A stretch of 64,000 nt of DNA from CCY15215 sp039194995 (GCA_039194995.1 JBCCVR010000006.1:17894-81893); one strand, 5' to 3'. Counted from the first letter of the stretch, positions 9,354 to 18,687 are shown. Numbers and translations are program-made. Notes: generated from the letters alone by a model not told the origin.

Positions 9354-10613
9354 CTAGGAAGCTACGGCGACAGGAGAAACATTCGGCAATGTCAACAATT
9401 TTTTCTCGCGGGCTTCGGCGGCATCGGCTTTGCAGGCTGCGAGGAGATATTCCCGCATATCCGGCATCACGGCTAATGCCCGCGTCCAGTCGGGGATTTG
9501 GTCGCCGGCGGGGTTGTTAGAATATTGTTCGGCGGCTTCTAGAATGACGCGTTCAAAACAATCGATCGCGACTTCTTCTTGATGGCGATCGTAGTGGAAA
9601 CCATTAAAGCGAGCATCAACGAAATACTGGCGAGTAAAGTTTTGTGCCTCCCGTCGGAACTTCACTCGCAAGGCTTGGATGTGATCCATGCTCACCACTA
9701 CTTGTTCTGTTTCTGTCAGGGTTCGCAACACCGATCGCAGGATATCCCGACACATTTTTTGTAAGCCTTGGTTGGAATTTTCCCCCAGCACTTGATGTTT
9801 GTGATCGAACATTCCCAAGTCTACCTGTGCAATGCGCTTGTAAGAAACATTGCGATAAACCTCTGCCAATAAGCCGATCTCTAAGCCCCAATTCCCCGGA
9901 ATGCGGGTATTGAGAGCCAAATCGCTCGTGAGGGCAAACTCTCCCGAAAGAGGGTAGCGAAATGAATGCAAATAGCGCAGATAGTTGCGTTCTCCAAAAA
10001 TGTCCGTTAAGGCACTTAATAGGGGCGTGACGAACAATCGCACCACCCGTCCGTGAAAGCGTTGGGGATTGCCGCCAATGCGGGCGTAATAGGCTTTTGT
10101 GAAAGCAATCCCCAACTCTTTTTCCATCAAGGGATAGAGGAGTTTAACTGGGTAGAGGGAATTGTAGGTGAGAATATCGGCATCGTGGAGGGCGATCGCA
10201 TTGGCTTCTAAGGTTGCAACGCCCAAACCCAACCAAACGGCAATGCCTTTGCCTTTTAATTTGAGCAGATCTAGGCCTTTTTCTTTGACTTCTTCAAGTA
10301 AACGCCGCACCCGAGGGCCATTTTCCCAGATAATGCGGACTTTTTGCGGGAGCGGGGCAAAAAATTCGATGGCTTTAGCGTATTGTTCTGCGGTGTTCGC
10401 ATAGAGGCAAACAACAATGGTGTTGATGAACGAACAGGACTTGAGATGTTCGCGAATTTGAGCGAGAGCGGGTCTTTCCAATTCCTCGTACAATGCGGGG
10501 ATAATGATAGCTGTGGGAGACTCTTCTCTGAGTTCCAGCATTCGACTTTTGAGATATTCTAAATCGCAACCATAGTCGTGAATGGTTGTAATTAGATCTT
10601 GCTTGTAATCCAT
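9354..10613 (-). CDS. gpgS: Glucosyl-3-phosphoglycerate synthase
   Basis: Family GT81 glycosyltransferase that transfers glucose from an NDP-glucose to 3-phosphoglycerate, giving glucosyl-3-phosphoglycerate, precursor of the compatible solute glucosylglycerate. The 419-residue sequence shows the expected features: nucleotide-sugar binding start IIIPALYEELERPAL, the metal-binding triad in ALHDADI, and the conserved segments FVTPLLSAL and IPGNWGLEIGLL. It is divergent from the phosphatase gene at 10795, separated by 181 bp, which strongly supports the pathway. A mannosyl-transferring relative is less likely given the GT81-like sequence. Accumulation would be expected under salt or nitrogen stress, as known in other cyanobacteria. 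Confidence 0.88.
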   Translation of the reverse strand: MDYKQDLITTIHDYGCDLEYLKSRMLELREESPTAIIIPALYEELERPALAQIREHLKSCSFINTIVVCLYANTAEQYAKAIEFFAPLPQKVRIIWENGPRVRRLLEEVKEKGLDLLKLKGKGIAVWLGLGVATLEANAIALHDADILTYNSLYPVKLLYPLMEKELGIAFTKAYYARIGGNPQRFHGRVVRLFVTPLLSALTDIFGERNYLRYLHSFRYPLSGEFALTSDLALNTRIPGNWGLEIGLLAEVYRNVSYKRIAQVDLGMFDHKHQVLGENSNQGLQKMCRDILRSVLRTLTETEQVVVSMDHIQALRVKFRREAQNFTRQYFVDARFNGFHYDRHQEEVAIDCFERVILEAAEQYSNNPAGDQIPDWTRALAVMPDMREYLLAACKADAAEAREKKLLTLPNVSPVAVAS

Positions 10614-10794
10614 GCAGCTACCACCTTTATTTGAGATGAAATATGAGATCGAAAGGGATCTCCCGTGGTTTAGAATCCGAGCGATCGAGCGTAAAATTGA
10701 AGATAGAGTAAGAGTTTCCTCGTCGCACGGAGTTTCTGCCTAACATTTAAACAAATGTAAACTTTATTGCTGTGCGTCAAGATACATAATTGCC

Positions 10795-11622
10795 ATGACT
10801 GGGAAAATTGCCCCGATCGCCTTCACCGATTTAGATGGAACTTTACTAGGATCGGAGGATTATCGCTACGATGCGGCACTCCCCCTCATCCATCGTCTCA
10901 AATCCGAAAATATTCCCCTCATCCCCGTGACGAGCAAAACTCGGGCGGAAGTGGCAGATTTGCGGGCAGCGATCGCCCTAGAGGACCCGTTTATTGTGGA
11001 AAATGGGAGCGGTATTTTCATTCCTGCGGGCGATCGCCGCTTCCCGGTAACTGGGGGCGAGATTCGCGACGGTTATGCAATTTTACAATTGGGACTCACT
11101 TATGCTGAAGCAAGAGCGGAATTGAGGCAGCTAGAGTCTCGTTTGGGGGTCACATTGCAAGGGTTTGGGGATTTAAGCGTCACCGAGATTCAACAACTGA
11201 CGGGACTACCCGCAGACGATGCCCGACGAGCCAAACAACGGGATTTTACCGAACCCTTCGTCACGCCGAAAACGATTCCCGGAGCGCAAATCGCCACTTC
11301 TGTCAAGGAATTGGGCTTGCAAGTGAGAGTAGGCGATCGCTTCTCTCATCTGATTGGAGCCAATGCCGGAAAAGGGAAAGCCGTGAGAAAATTGGTCGCC
11401 AGCTATCGAGAAACCATCGGCGATCGCCAGATTTTCAGTATTGGTTTGGGGAACAGTCCCAACGATCTCCTCATGTTGGGGGCAGTAGATTTGGCGATCG
11501 TCCTTCCGGGTAAAAACGGCATTCATCCCAGTTTAGCGGGACGAGGATGGCAGGTTGCCCCTTCTCCCGCACCGGAAGGATGGGCAGAAGCAGTAAAAGC
11601 CGTTTTGGATAACTTAGGATGA
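10795..11622 (+). CDS. gpgP: Glucosyl/mannosyl-3-phosphoglycerate phosphatase
   Basis: HAD-superfamily (type IIB) phosphatase of 275 residues, similar to mannosyl-3-phosphoglycerate phosphatases. The nucleophile motif is FTDLDGTLLGS near residue 10, motif II is IPVTSKTRAEV, and GLGNSPNDLLML carries the late acidic residues. With GpgS encoded divergently, it should remove the phosphate from glucosyl-3-phosphoglycerate to yield glucosylglycerate. The family often accepts both glucosyl and mannosyl substrates; the glucosyl assignment comes from the neighbour. Confidence 0.85.
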   Translation: MTGKIAPIAFTDLDGTLLGSEDYRYDAALPLIHRLKSENIPLIPVTSKTRAEVADLRAAIALEDPFIVENGSGIFIPAGDRRFPVTGGEIRDGYAILQLGLTYAEARAELRQLESRLGVTLQGFGDLSVTEIQQLTGLPADDARRAKQRDFTEPFVTPKTIPGAQIATSVKELGLQVRVGDRFSHLIGANAGKGKAVRKLVASYRETIGDRQIFSIGLGNSPNDLLMLGAVDLAIVLPGKNGIHPSLAGRGWQVAPSPAPEGWAEAVKAVLDNLG

Positions 11623-11740
11623 CTAGGGGATTGAGGGCGATCGCTTACTTGGGAAATCGAGATGGAAATGCGATCGCTCTAAAGCCTTTATACTAAAAAT
11701 AAAAGCATATCGTTACCCGAGCATTAACTGAGGTAAAACT

Positions 11741-11995
11741 ATGGCCATTGTTCTCAATCTAAGTTCAGAAACAGAGGCAAAACTAAAGGAAGAAGCAAAC
11801 CGACAGGGAAGAGAAATTTCTGTTGTTGCTTCCGAATTGTTAACGAAGGTTTTAGAATGGGAAGCATGGGATATGGAAGATGCGATCGCAGGAATTCAAA
11901 GAGGTTTAGATGATTTTGAAGAGGGTCGATTTCGTTCTTTTGATGAATTTAAACAAGAACAATATCGTAAACACAATCTCTCAAATCCAGAATGA
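11741..11995 (+). CDS. Putative antitoxin of a RelE/ParE-type pair
   Basis: A protein of 84 residues starting MAIVLNLSSETEAKLKEEA, a pattern of ribbon-helix-helix-like antitoxins (short beta strand, then helices), with an acidic C-terminal half that could bind a basic toxin. The stop overlaps the start of the next gene by four bases (ATGA at 11992-11995), so translation is probably coupled. Such pairs usually repress their own promoter; no operator is obvious upstream. The role is inferred from arrangement and size. Confidence 0.7.
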   Translation: MAIVLNLSSETEAKLKEEANRQGREISVVASELLTKVLEWEAWDMEDAIAGIQRGLDDFEEGRFRSFDEFKQEQYRKHNLSNPE

Positions 11996-12318
11996 ATTAC
12001 CGCATTGAGATTTCTAGTGTAGCAGAAGCAGAGGCAGATAGTGCATTTTTGTGGTTTTCTCAAGTTGCCGATATACAAAAAGCTAAACTTTGGTATGACG
12101 GACTGTTACAAGCGATCGCTTCTCTTTCAATCATGCCAAAGCGTTGTTCTCTCGCACGAGAAAATGCTTATTTCTCGAAGGAAGTTCGCCAGCTTCTTTA
12201 TGGAAAAGGTCGCGGTTCTTACCGTATTCTTTTTACAATTGTAGAAAATAATAATGAATCTATCGTCCGTATTCTTCATATTCGACACGCTTCACAAAAA
12301 ACGTTAGGAGAAAATTAG
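11992..12318 (+). CDS. Putative RelE/ParE-family toxin
   Basis: A protein of 108 residues with the RelE/ParE-fold pattern: N-terminal strand YRIEISSVAEAEADSAFLW, helices, then GSYRILFTIVENN and a final strand RILHIRHASQ. The conserved arginines and the terminal R-H-A-S region fit ParE-like members. Coupled to the preceding antitoxin by a 4-bp overlap. RelE members cut mRNA at the ribosome and ParE members poison gyrase; the sequence does not decide which applies. Confidence 0.75.
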   Translation: MNYRIEISSVAEAEADSAFLWFSQVADIQKAKLWYDGLLQAIASLSIMPKRCSLARENAYFSKEVRQLLYGKGRGSYRILFTIVENNNESIVRILHIRHASQKTLGEN

Positions 12319-12457
12319 GCAGTTTACTCCCACAAAAATCGTCAGTAATTTCAATAAGAAACCGAGATGGAAATGCGATCGCTACTAAAGTAATGATAAT
12401 CAACTCGACGCGATCGCCGATTTTATTCAATTGAACGTCTCTACAGTCATCAAAAAA

Positions 12458-12838
12458 TCATTTCTTCTTTTTCTTTCCTTTTTTTGTTTTCTTCTGTTGA
12501 GCTTGCGGTTTTCTATATCTATATTCTTTACTTTGAATAACTTTTATAACAGGATCGTGACGTTCTGGTGAGATAATGTCTTTCAAGTGAATTGCTCCAT
12601 CTTGATACATTAAATGTAACCTCCATCCAGAAGTTTTATCGATATAAGCTCGATAAACAGCTTCTTCATAACCGGATACTCTATGAAGTTGAGTTTTAGG
12701 AAATTGTCTTGTTCTATAGCATTCATTATCCTCAAGTTCTGCTAATGCTTCTAAAAAATCATCTCTAAATTCTTCTGGCAAAATTTTCCATGCTTCTCGA
12801 ATTACACCATATTCATCATATATGGGCTTATTGGGCAT
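12458..12838 (-). CDS. Unrecognised protein with lysine-rich tail
   Basis: 126 residues, not confidently assigned. The middle, with GWRLHLMYQDGAIHLKDI and an adjacent conserved-looking segment, has alternating hydrophobic strands that could be a RelE-like or other small alpha/beta fold. The C-terminus is extremely basic, ending in a lysine tract. It overlaps the end of the preceding gene on the same strand by 11 bp, so the two form a pair. A toxin of a toxin-antitoxin system is one possibility, by analogy with the pair just to the left; this is speculation. Confidence 0.6.
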   Translation of the reverse strand: MPNKPIYDEYGVIREAWKILPEEFRDDFLEALAELEDNECYRTRQFPKTQLHRVSGYEEAVYRAYIDKTSGWRLHLMYQDGAIHLKDIISPERHDPVIKVIQSKEYRYRKPQAQQKKTKKGKKKKK

Positions 12839-13247
12839 CTCTCATTTCTGCTAAATATTTTTGGTAGTAAGATTCTGTTAAGCCCTTGAGAATTTTTTTT
12901 AAATCACGACGCAAAAAAACGCGAAGCAAAGTCACAATTTTCTGAGAAAATATAGGATCGTCTTCAAAAAACAAAACAATTCCTAATCTCACATTTATCT
13001 TAAGAAAATATAGTGATGAACTATAAATTGATAGTTGAATGGGTACTTTTTTTAACTTATCCGTTAAAAATTGAATATTTCCTTCTTGAAGTTGAGTAAA
13101 AAAAAGGTCTAATTTCTGATTGACTTTTTGAAAATCTTGCGGAGACAATTTTTTGATATCTCGCTCAAAAGATTCCACAATATTTACAATGATTTTTTCC
13201 TCGTCAGGTTCTAGAGAAGATTGTTCTGGAAGAGATTCTACAAACAT
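12828..13247 (-). CDS. Unrecognised 139-residue protein
   Basis: Begins MFVESLPEQSSLEPDEEK and is mostly helical, with a hydrophobic middle (IQLSIYSSSLYFLKINVRLG) and a basic C-terminus. I chose ATG at 13247 because AGGAG lies 10 nt upstream; the frame extends to 13340 without a better signal. It is the first gene of a two-gene minus-strand unit with the 126-residue protein, divergent from the CHAT-WD40 gene. No family recognised. Confidence 0.6.
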   Translation of the reverse strand: MFVESLPEQSSLEPDEEKIIVNIVESFERDIKKLSPQDFQKVNQKLDLFFTQLQEGNIQFLTDKLKKVPIQLSIYSSSLYFLKINVRLGIVLFFEDDPIFSQKIVTLLRVFLRRDLKKILKGLTESYYQKYLAEMRDAQ

Positions 13248-13422
13248 CTCATTGTTACTCCTATTAATCACCGTAATCTTGCCAAAAAATTTAAGCCATT
13301 TGTTGGCTTTGCTCCAGTATAATCCGATCGCCCTTGCCAAAAACGCCTCAATGAGAGAAAATTTCCGGATAGGATGCGCTACAACTGGTAGAAAGGCAAA
13401 ACCTCACCAAACAGACCGCAAC

Positions 13423-16400
13423 ATGGTACTGGTCATCCTCGATCTCGATGGGGACTTGCAGCAGAATACAGCTGTTACCCTAGAAATACGCTCGGAAGAT
13501 AATATCCTTTCGACTCAAACCCGCATCAAGGGTAGTTTACCTCCCCTGCCGGATTTGGCGCAACAATATCGCAATTGGCGGTCATTGTATCGCAATCTTT
13601 GGTTTGTCGGTCGTATCGAGGAATCCGAAAATCCTGTCTTTCAAGGTTCCCCCCGAGAGCTAGAAATTGCCTTTCGACAAACCTCAGAAGAGTTAGTGCA
13701 TCAGTTCAACCAATGGTTGCGATCGGAGTCTTTTCGTTCTCCACGAGAAAAGCTCCTCGAAAAACTTTCTCCCCAAGAAGAAATTCGCCTGATCGTTCAG
13801 GTTGAAGATACAACAATTCGCCGCCTTCCTTGGCATCTCTGGGACTTTTTCGATCGCTACCCCCAAGCGGAATTAGCCCTCAGCGCCCCTGCTTACGAAC
13901 GGGCGGAAACTCACTTTCAACCCCGCGAACGCGCCAGAATTTTGGCTATTTTGGGACATTCCCAAGGTATCGATATTGAAAGCGATCGCCGTTTGTTGTC
14001 CGAACTGCCCAACACTGAAACAATCTTTCTGATCGAACCATCTCGTCAAGTATTATATCAAAATTTGTGGGATGCACAAGGCTGGGATATTTTATTTTTT
14101 GCGGGGCATAGTTCCAGTTGTGAAAATGGAGAAAACGGTTATTTAGAGATTAACGGACAGGAAAAGATCGATATTGGAGAAATTAATCACGCCCTCAAAA
14201 AAGCAGTCAAACAAGGGGTCAAAATCGCGATTTTTAACTCCTGCGATGGTTTGGGATTAGCAAGACAGTTAGAAAACCTGCATATTCCCCAAACGATTGT
14301 CATGCGAGAACCCGTTCCCGATCTTGTCGCTCAAGAGTTTTTGAAATATTTTTTAACTGCATTTACAGGGGGAAATTCTTTTTATCTAGCTGTTCGAGAA
14401 GCACGAGAACGCCTGCAAATTCTTGAAGATCGATGTCCTTGTGCGTCTTGGTTGCCCGTGATCTGTCAAAACCCGACAGAACTGCCGATCGACTGGCAAA
14501 AATTAACGAGAACGATGGAAACTCGCGCTCCAAACCCCAAGATCAAAACTCTAAAACCCGAACCTCAAAATCATGGTTTACCTTGTCCATATCAAGGTTT
14601 ATCGGCGTTTTCGACCGAAGATGCACTGTTCTTTTTTGGGCGAGAGAATACGGTTGAAAAATTAGTGTATGCTGTTTACACTAAACCTTTTATTGCGACT
14701 ATCGGTGCGTCCGGAAGTGGCAAATCTTCTGTTATTTTTGCTGGGATCATTCCGAAAATCAAAGAGGAAGCTGTTATTATCGATTTTCGTCCGAGCGATC
14801 GCCCTTTTCTAAGATTGGCAGAACAATTTATCGATCGCTTAGAGCCGCATCTGGGAGAGACGGAAAGGCTGATTGAAATCAATAAACTTGCCACAGCTTT
14901 AATGGAAAGAAAAATTGACTTAGAAAATCTGAGCGATCGCCTTTTACAAAAAAACTCGAAGAAAAGACGTTTCGTTTTATTCGTCGATCAGTTTGAAGAA
15001 ATTTATACCCTGTGTGCGGATCGGGAAATGCGACAAAATTTTATACAATTGCTAATCGCACCTTTACGCGATCGCTCGAATTCTAATTTGCACGCGTTTG
15101 GGAAAAAAAAACAATTAACCCTCATCTTAACATTACGGGCGGACTTTCTAGAACGCGCTCTATCCGATCGCCATTTTGCCGATTTGTTGTGCGAATATCC
15201 TCCCGAACTGTTGCAACCTATGAACCGGGAAGAACTGCGAGAAGCGATTGAAAAACCCGCCCAACAATTAAACGTTAAAATAGCCGAAGGATTGAGCGAT
15301 CGCATTCTCGATTCTGTCGCAGAAGAGCCGGGTAATTTGCCTCTACTTGAATTTGCACTCACCTTGCTGTGGGAAAAACGAGAAAACGATACCTTAACCC
15401 ATCGCGCTTACGAAACAATCGGTGGCGTAGAACGAGCATTAGCCAGTCATGCAGAACAGACTTATCAAACTCTCACTCCCGAAGAACGAGAAAAAGCGCA
15501 GTCTATTTTTCTACAACTGGTTCACCCGGGAGACGCGATCGCCGATACTCGCCGAGTTGCCACCTTACAAGAATTGGGGGAAGATTGCGACAGGCTCTTG
15601 CAAAAGCTCGTCGATGCTCGCTTACTCGTTCTCTCTCGCGGGAAATCTCCCCAAGCAATTACCGTCGAACTGGTTCACGAAGCCCTCATTCGCGCTTGGG
15701 AACGCCTGCAACAGTGGCTTGAGGACGATCGCGGTTTTCGGACTTTTCAAGACCGCTTGCGGCTCAATGCCAGCACGTGGGTGAATGCAGGAGAAGAGGA
15801 AGGCTCATTATTGTACGGAACGCCTTTATTAGAGGCACAACGTTGGTATGAAGAACGAGGACAAGATTTAGGTTTGAAAGAACGGCAGTTAATTGAAGCC
15901 AGTTTGGCTTTTCAAGAACGCGATCGCCGCGATCGCCACTCCATCAAACAGCGTTTATTGTTCGTTCTCGTTTCCGGACTTGCCGCTTCCCTAACCCTGG
16001 CCGCGATCGCCCTCTGGCAATGGCATCGCGCCACTATCGGCGATATCGGAGTGAAACTCAACGCCCTGAGTACCGCCTCAGAACAGCTTTTTGCTTCCAA
16101 AAAAGAACTGGAAAGCCTGACCGAAAGCATCCGCGCCGCCCGATCTTTGCAATCCTCCCGAGAAGTCAATCCTCACGATCGCATCCGTGCAATTGTCGCG
16201 CTACAACAAGCTGTGTATGGGGTGAAAGAGTATAATCGCTTCAACGGTCACGAAGGTACGGTCATTGATGTTGCTTTCAGTCCTGACAGTCATTTGCTGG
16301 CTTCTGCTAGTGACGATCATACCCTGCGCTTGTGGCGAAAAAATGGGCAATTATTGCAAGTGTTGAAAGGTCATCGCGATCGCGTGCGGGATGCAGCATG

Positions 16401-18087
16401 GAGTCCGGACGGAAATCTTCTCGCCTCTGCCAGTTATGATGGTAGCGTGCGGCTTTGGCAGCGAGACGGCATTCCTAAAGCCACTTTACAAGGTCATGCC
16501 GAGAAAGTTACGGGAGTTGCCTTCCATCCCGATGGTCGGCGTTTGGCATCGGTGGGAAGTGACGGGACGATCGCCTTCTGGAGTCGAGAGGGAGAGTTAA
16601 AGCAACTGTTCCGGGGACATCAAGGATGGTTGCACGATCTTGCCTTTCATCCCGATGGAAAAATGCTGGCCTCCGCAGGCAGCGATCGTCTGATTAAAAT
16701 TTGGGATTTAAAAGGAAAGCATCTCGATACGTTCTCCGGTCATACCGAAAGCATTAATTGTTTAGCATTTAGTCCCGACGGTCAACTATTAGCCTCGGGT
16801 AGCAGCGACGGTAGTGTTAAACTCTGGGACTCCGATGGGGCGATCGCGGCAACTTGGGAGGCACACAATGGTAAAATTTGGCGGCTGGCTTTCAGTCCGG
16901 ACGGTCGCACCCTCGCAACAGCGAGCGCCGATCGCACAGTCAAACTCTGGAATCTACAAGGAGAGTTACTCGAAGTTTTTGCCGGACATAATGCCCCAAT
17001 CTATAGTACGAGTTTTCATCCCAACGGAAAAAGTTTGGCTTCCGCCAGTGCGGATACTACGATTAAACTTTGGCATCCCATTCGCCGTTCCTCGATCGCT
17101 CTCGAGCATTCTGCCCCCACCCATCAAGTTCGCTTTAGTCCGGACGGTCAAAAGTCGATTGTTGCAACTTCAGAGGGGGATTTGCTAGTCTGGCAGCGTA
17201 ACGGCCGCTTGCTGAAAGCCTTGGCAACCGATCCACCAACAAATCATACGAGCTTTTCCCTCCATCGCAGCGAGATCGCCCTTGCAGGAGAAGATGGAAA
17301 CATTCGGATCGCGCAAATGGCGGGAAATGTATTGCAGACATGGCAAGGCCATCGCGGCAAAGTCTCCGAGGCGAGTTTTTCTCCCGATGGCAAAGCGATC
17401 GCGTCTGTGGGCGATGATGGGATGGTTCGAATTTGGAGTAGAACGGGAGAAAGATTGCAGGGGTGGCGCGGCCATGAAGGTGCGATCCGATGGGTGCGAT
17501 GGAGTCCCGATGGTGCGATGTTGGCAACGGGAGGTAATGATAACACCGTGAAACTTTGGGCTAAGGGGACGAGTCGCGATCGCTCTTCATGGGGACAACA
17601 ACCCACAATTCTCACGGGACATAGCAGTCACATTTGGGAAATTGCGTGGAGTCCGGATGGCGATCGCTTGGCTTCGGCCGGAGATGACGGTACGATTATG
17701 CTCTGGCGCAAGCAAAATTATAACGGTTTTTCACCCCAGCCCGACAAAGTTTTGCGAGGACATTCCCATAAGGTAAAAACGGTTGTTTTTAGCCCCGATG
17801 GAACATTTTTGGCATCGGGAGGTAACGATGGAACGATAAAATTATGGAGTTTGGCAGGGACCTTATTAACAACATTTACGGGTCATCAAAACAGCGTTGA
17901 AAGTTTGCATTTTAGCCCGGACGGAAAGATTTTGGCCTCTGCCAGTCGCGATCGCACCGCCATTTTATGGAATTTAGATTTAGAGGATTTATTACAAAAA
18001 GGTTGTCATTGGATGAAAGATTATTTAGCAACGAATGCCACGACAAGCGATCGCGATCGTGCCCTGTGTCGGAATTTGGTAAACTAA
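13423..18087 (+). CDS. CHAT protease-STAND ATPase-WD40 repeat protein
   Basis: A 1554-residue protein with three parts. Residues 1-370 carry a CHAT (caspase-like) protease domain with the likely dyad H229 in FFAGHSSS and C274 in IFNSCDGLG. Residues about 395-840 form a STAND-type NTPase: Walker A GASGSGKSS at 428-436 and Walker B with D522 in FVLFVDQFEEIY. A membrane segment at about 845-867 and a short helical stretch lead to 14 WD40 repeats (about 935-1540), enough for two seven-bladed propellers; blades 8 and 9 are degenerate. Family knowledge: the WD40 part senses, the STAND part oligomerises, and the CHAT part cleaves a target. The start ATG at 13423 gives the family N-terminus MVLVILDLDGDL; the upstream open frame is unrelated. 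The cleaved target is not identifiable here. Possible immune or regulated-death effector. Confidence 0.9.
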   Translation: MVLVILDLDGDLQQNTAVTLEIRSEDNILSTQTRIKGSLPPLPDLAQQYRNWRSLYRNLWFVGRIEESENPVFQGSPRELEIAFRQTSEELVHQFNQWLRSESFRSPREKLLEKLSPQEEIRLIVQVEDTTIRRLPWHLWDFFDRYPQAELALSAPAYERAETHFQPRERARILAILGHSQGIDIESDRRLLSELPNTETIFLIEPSRQVLYQNLWDAQGWDILFFAGHSSSCENGENGYLEINGQEKIDIGEINHALKKAVKQGVKIAIFNSCDGLGLARQLENLHIPQTIVMREPVPDLVAQEFLKYFLTAFTGGNSFYLAVREARERLQILEDRCPCASWLPVICQNPTELPIDWQKLTRTMETRAPNPKIKTLKPEPQNHGLPCPYQGLSAFSTEDALFFFGRENTVEKLVYAVYTKPFIATIGASGSGKSSVIFAGIIPKIKEEAVIIDFRPSDRPFLRLAEQFIDRLEPHLGETERLIEINKLATALMERKIDLENLSDRLLQKNSKKRRFVLFVDQFEEIYTLCADREMRQNFIQLLIAPLRDRSNSNLHAFGKKKQLTLILTLRADFLERALSDRHFADLLCEYPPELLQPMNREELREAIEKPAQQLNVKIAEGLSDRILDSVAEEPGNLPLLEFALTLLWEKRENDTLTHRAYETIGGVERALASHAEQTYQTLTPEEREKAQSIFLQLVHPGDAIADTRRVATLQELGEDCDRLLQKLVDARLLVLSRGKSPQAITVELVHEALIRAWERLQQWLEDDRGFRTFQDRLRLNASTWVNAGEEEGSLLYGTPLLEAQRWYEERGQDLGLKERQLIEASLAFQERDRRDRHSIKQRLLFVLVSGLAASLTLAAIALWQWHRATIGDIGVKLNALSTASEQLFASKKELESLTESIRAARSLQSSREVNPHDRIRAIVALQQAVYGVKEYNRFNGHEGTVIDVAFSPDSHLLASASDDHTLRLWRKNGQLLQVLKGHRDRVRDAAWSPDGNLLASASYDGSVRLWQRDGIPKATLQGHAEKVTGVAFHPDGRRLASVGSDGTIAFWSREGELKQLFRGHQGWLHDLAFHPDGKMLASAGSDRLIKIWDLKGKHLDTFSGHTESINCLAFSPDGQLLASGSSDGSVKLWDSDGAIAATWEAHNGKIWRLAFSPDGRTLATASADRTVKLWNLQGELLEVFAGHNAPIYSTSFHPNGKSLASASADTTIKLWHPIRRSSIALEHSAPTHQVRFSPDGQKSIVATSEGDLLVWQRNGRLLKALATDPPTNHTSFSLHRSEIALAGEDGNIRIAQMAGNVLQTWQGHRGKVSEASFSPDGKAIASVGDDGMVRIWSRTGERLQGWRGHEGAIRWVRWSPDGAMLATGGNDNTVKLWAKGTSRDRSSWGQQPTILTGHSSHIWEIAWSPDGDRLASAGDDGTIMLWRKQNYNGFSPQPDKVLRGHSHKVKTVVFSPDGTFLASGGNDGTIKLWSLAGTLLTTFTGHQNSVESLHFSPDGKILASASRDRTAILWNLDLEDLLQKGCHWMKDYLATNATTSDRDRALCRNLVN

Positions 18088-18102
18088 TAAAAAAGTAGGG
18101 GC

Positions 18103-18312
18103 ATGGCAGCGATGACGACAGAACTCGAACGAGTCAAGCAAGATGTAGCACAAGTGAATGCAGAAATGGAGCAGATGCGCGATATTTTTCGAGAAGCTGC
18201 AAGCCTTGCAGTCAAAAATACCAATGATATTGCCAATTTAACGGTTGAGTTAAATCGAGTTAGCCAACAAGCCGAACAAGATCGGACTTCTCGCGATCCG
18301 TTTGTTCGATAG
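18103..18312 (+). CDS. Small coiled-coil protein
   Basis: 69 residues, almost entirely heptad-patterned (ELERVKQDVAQVNAEMEQM), with no membrane segment or cysteines. It begins 15 bp after the CHAT-WD40 stop, so it is probably cotranscribed. ATG at 18112 is an alternative start. Similar short coiled-coil proteins often lie near STAND proteins in cyanobacteria, but its function is unknown. As a neighbour of a protease effector it could be an adaptor or a substrate; this is inference. Confidence 0.6.
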   Translation: MAAMTTELERVKQDVAQVNAEMEQMRDIFREAASLAVKNTNDIANLTVELNRVSQQAEQDRTSRDPFVR

Positions 18313-18531
18313 GCAAAATGCGATCGTATTCTAATGACTCAGAACTTGCAATTTATAGCAAAAACACTCGCTGAGATTAGGAGTTCATGTCTAAAGCACG
18401 CCTACTTAACTCAACATCTCTATCGGGAATAGGGCGCAAAAATCGAATCTGCAGATTACAATCGCCCTAACTTTTCAAAATTATCGATAAGATGAAGTAT
18501 AATTATAATTCGTTGTTTATTGTTCGTTGAT

Positions 18532-18687
18532 ATGACTCGCGGCAAAATTCTCGCTATCATTACCGGGGCAATTTCTGTCTTTCTTGCCCTTGTTTATTTG
18601 ATTTTGGTTGAATTGCTCGATTTTCGCGGCGAAATGGTTCCCGCCCCAATTAGCCTATTGATTGCCTGTAAAGATATGATACTTTAG
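18532..18687 (+). CDS. Small single-span membrane protein, 51 residues
   Basis: Begins MTRGKILAIITGAISVFLAL. One membrane helix (about residues 6-30) is followed by a short polar segment LLDFRGEMVPAPI that looks conserved. The sequence resembles a short hypothetical protein that I recall from many cyanobacteria. It sits between the coiled-coil gene and the PanE-like gene, all on the plus strand. No function can be assigned. Confidence 0.6.
   Translation: MTRGKILAIITGAISVFLALVYLILVELLDFRGEMVPAPISLLIACKDMIL

Noticed and set aside
8893..9357. Plus-strand frame of 154 codons between gyrB and gpgS
   Set aside because: Antisense to gyrB at one end and to a terminator at the other; no family and no ribosome-binding site.
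13153..13422. Upstream extension of the CHAT-WD40 frame
   Set aside because: The extra 90 residues overlap the divergent gene start and do not resemble the family, whose N-terminus begins at ATG 13423.
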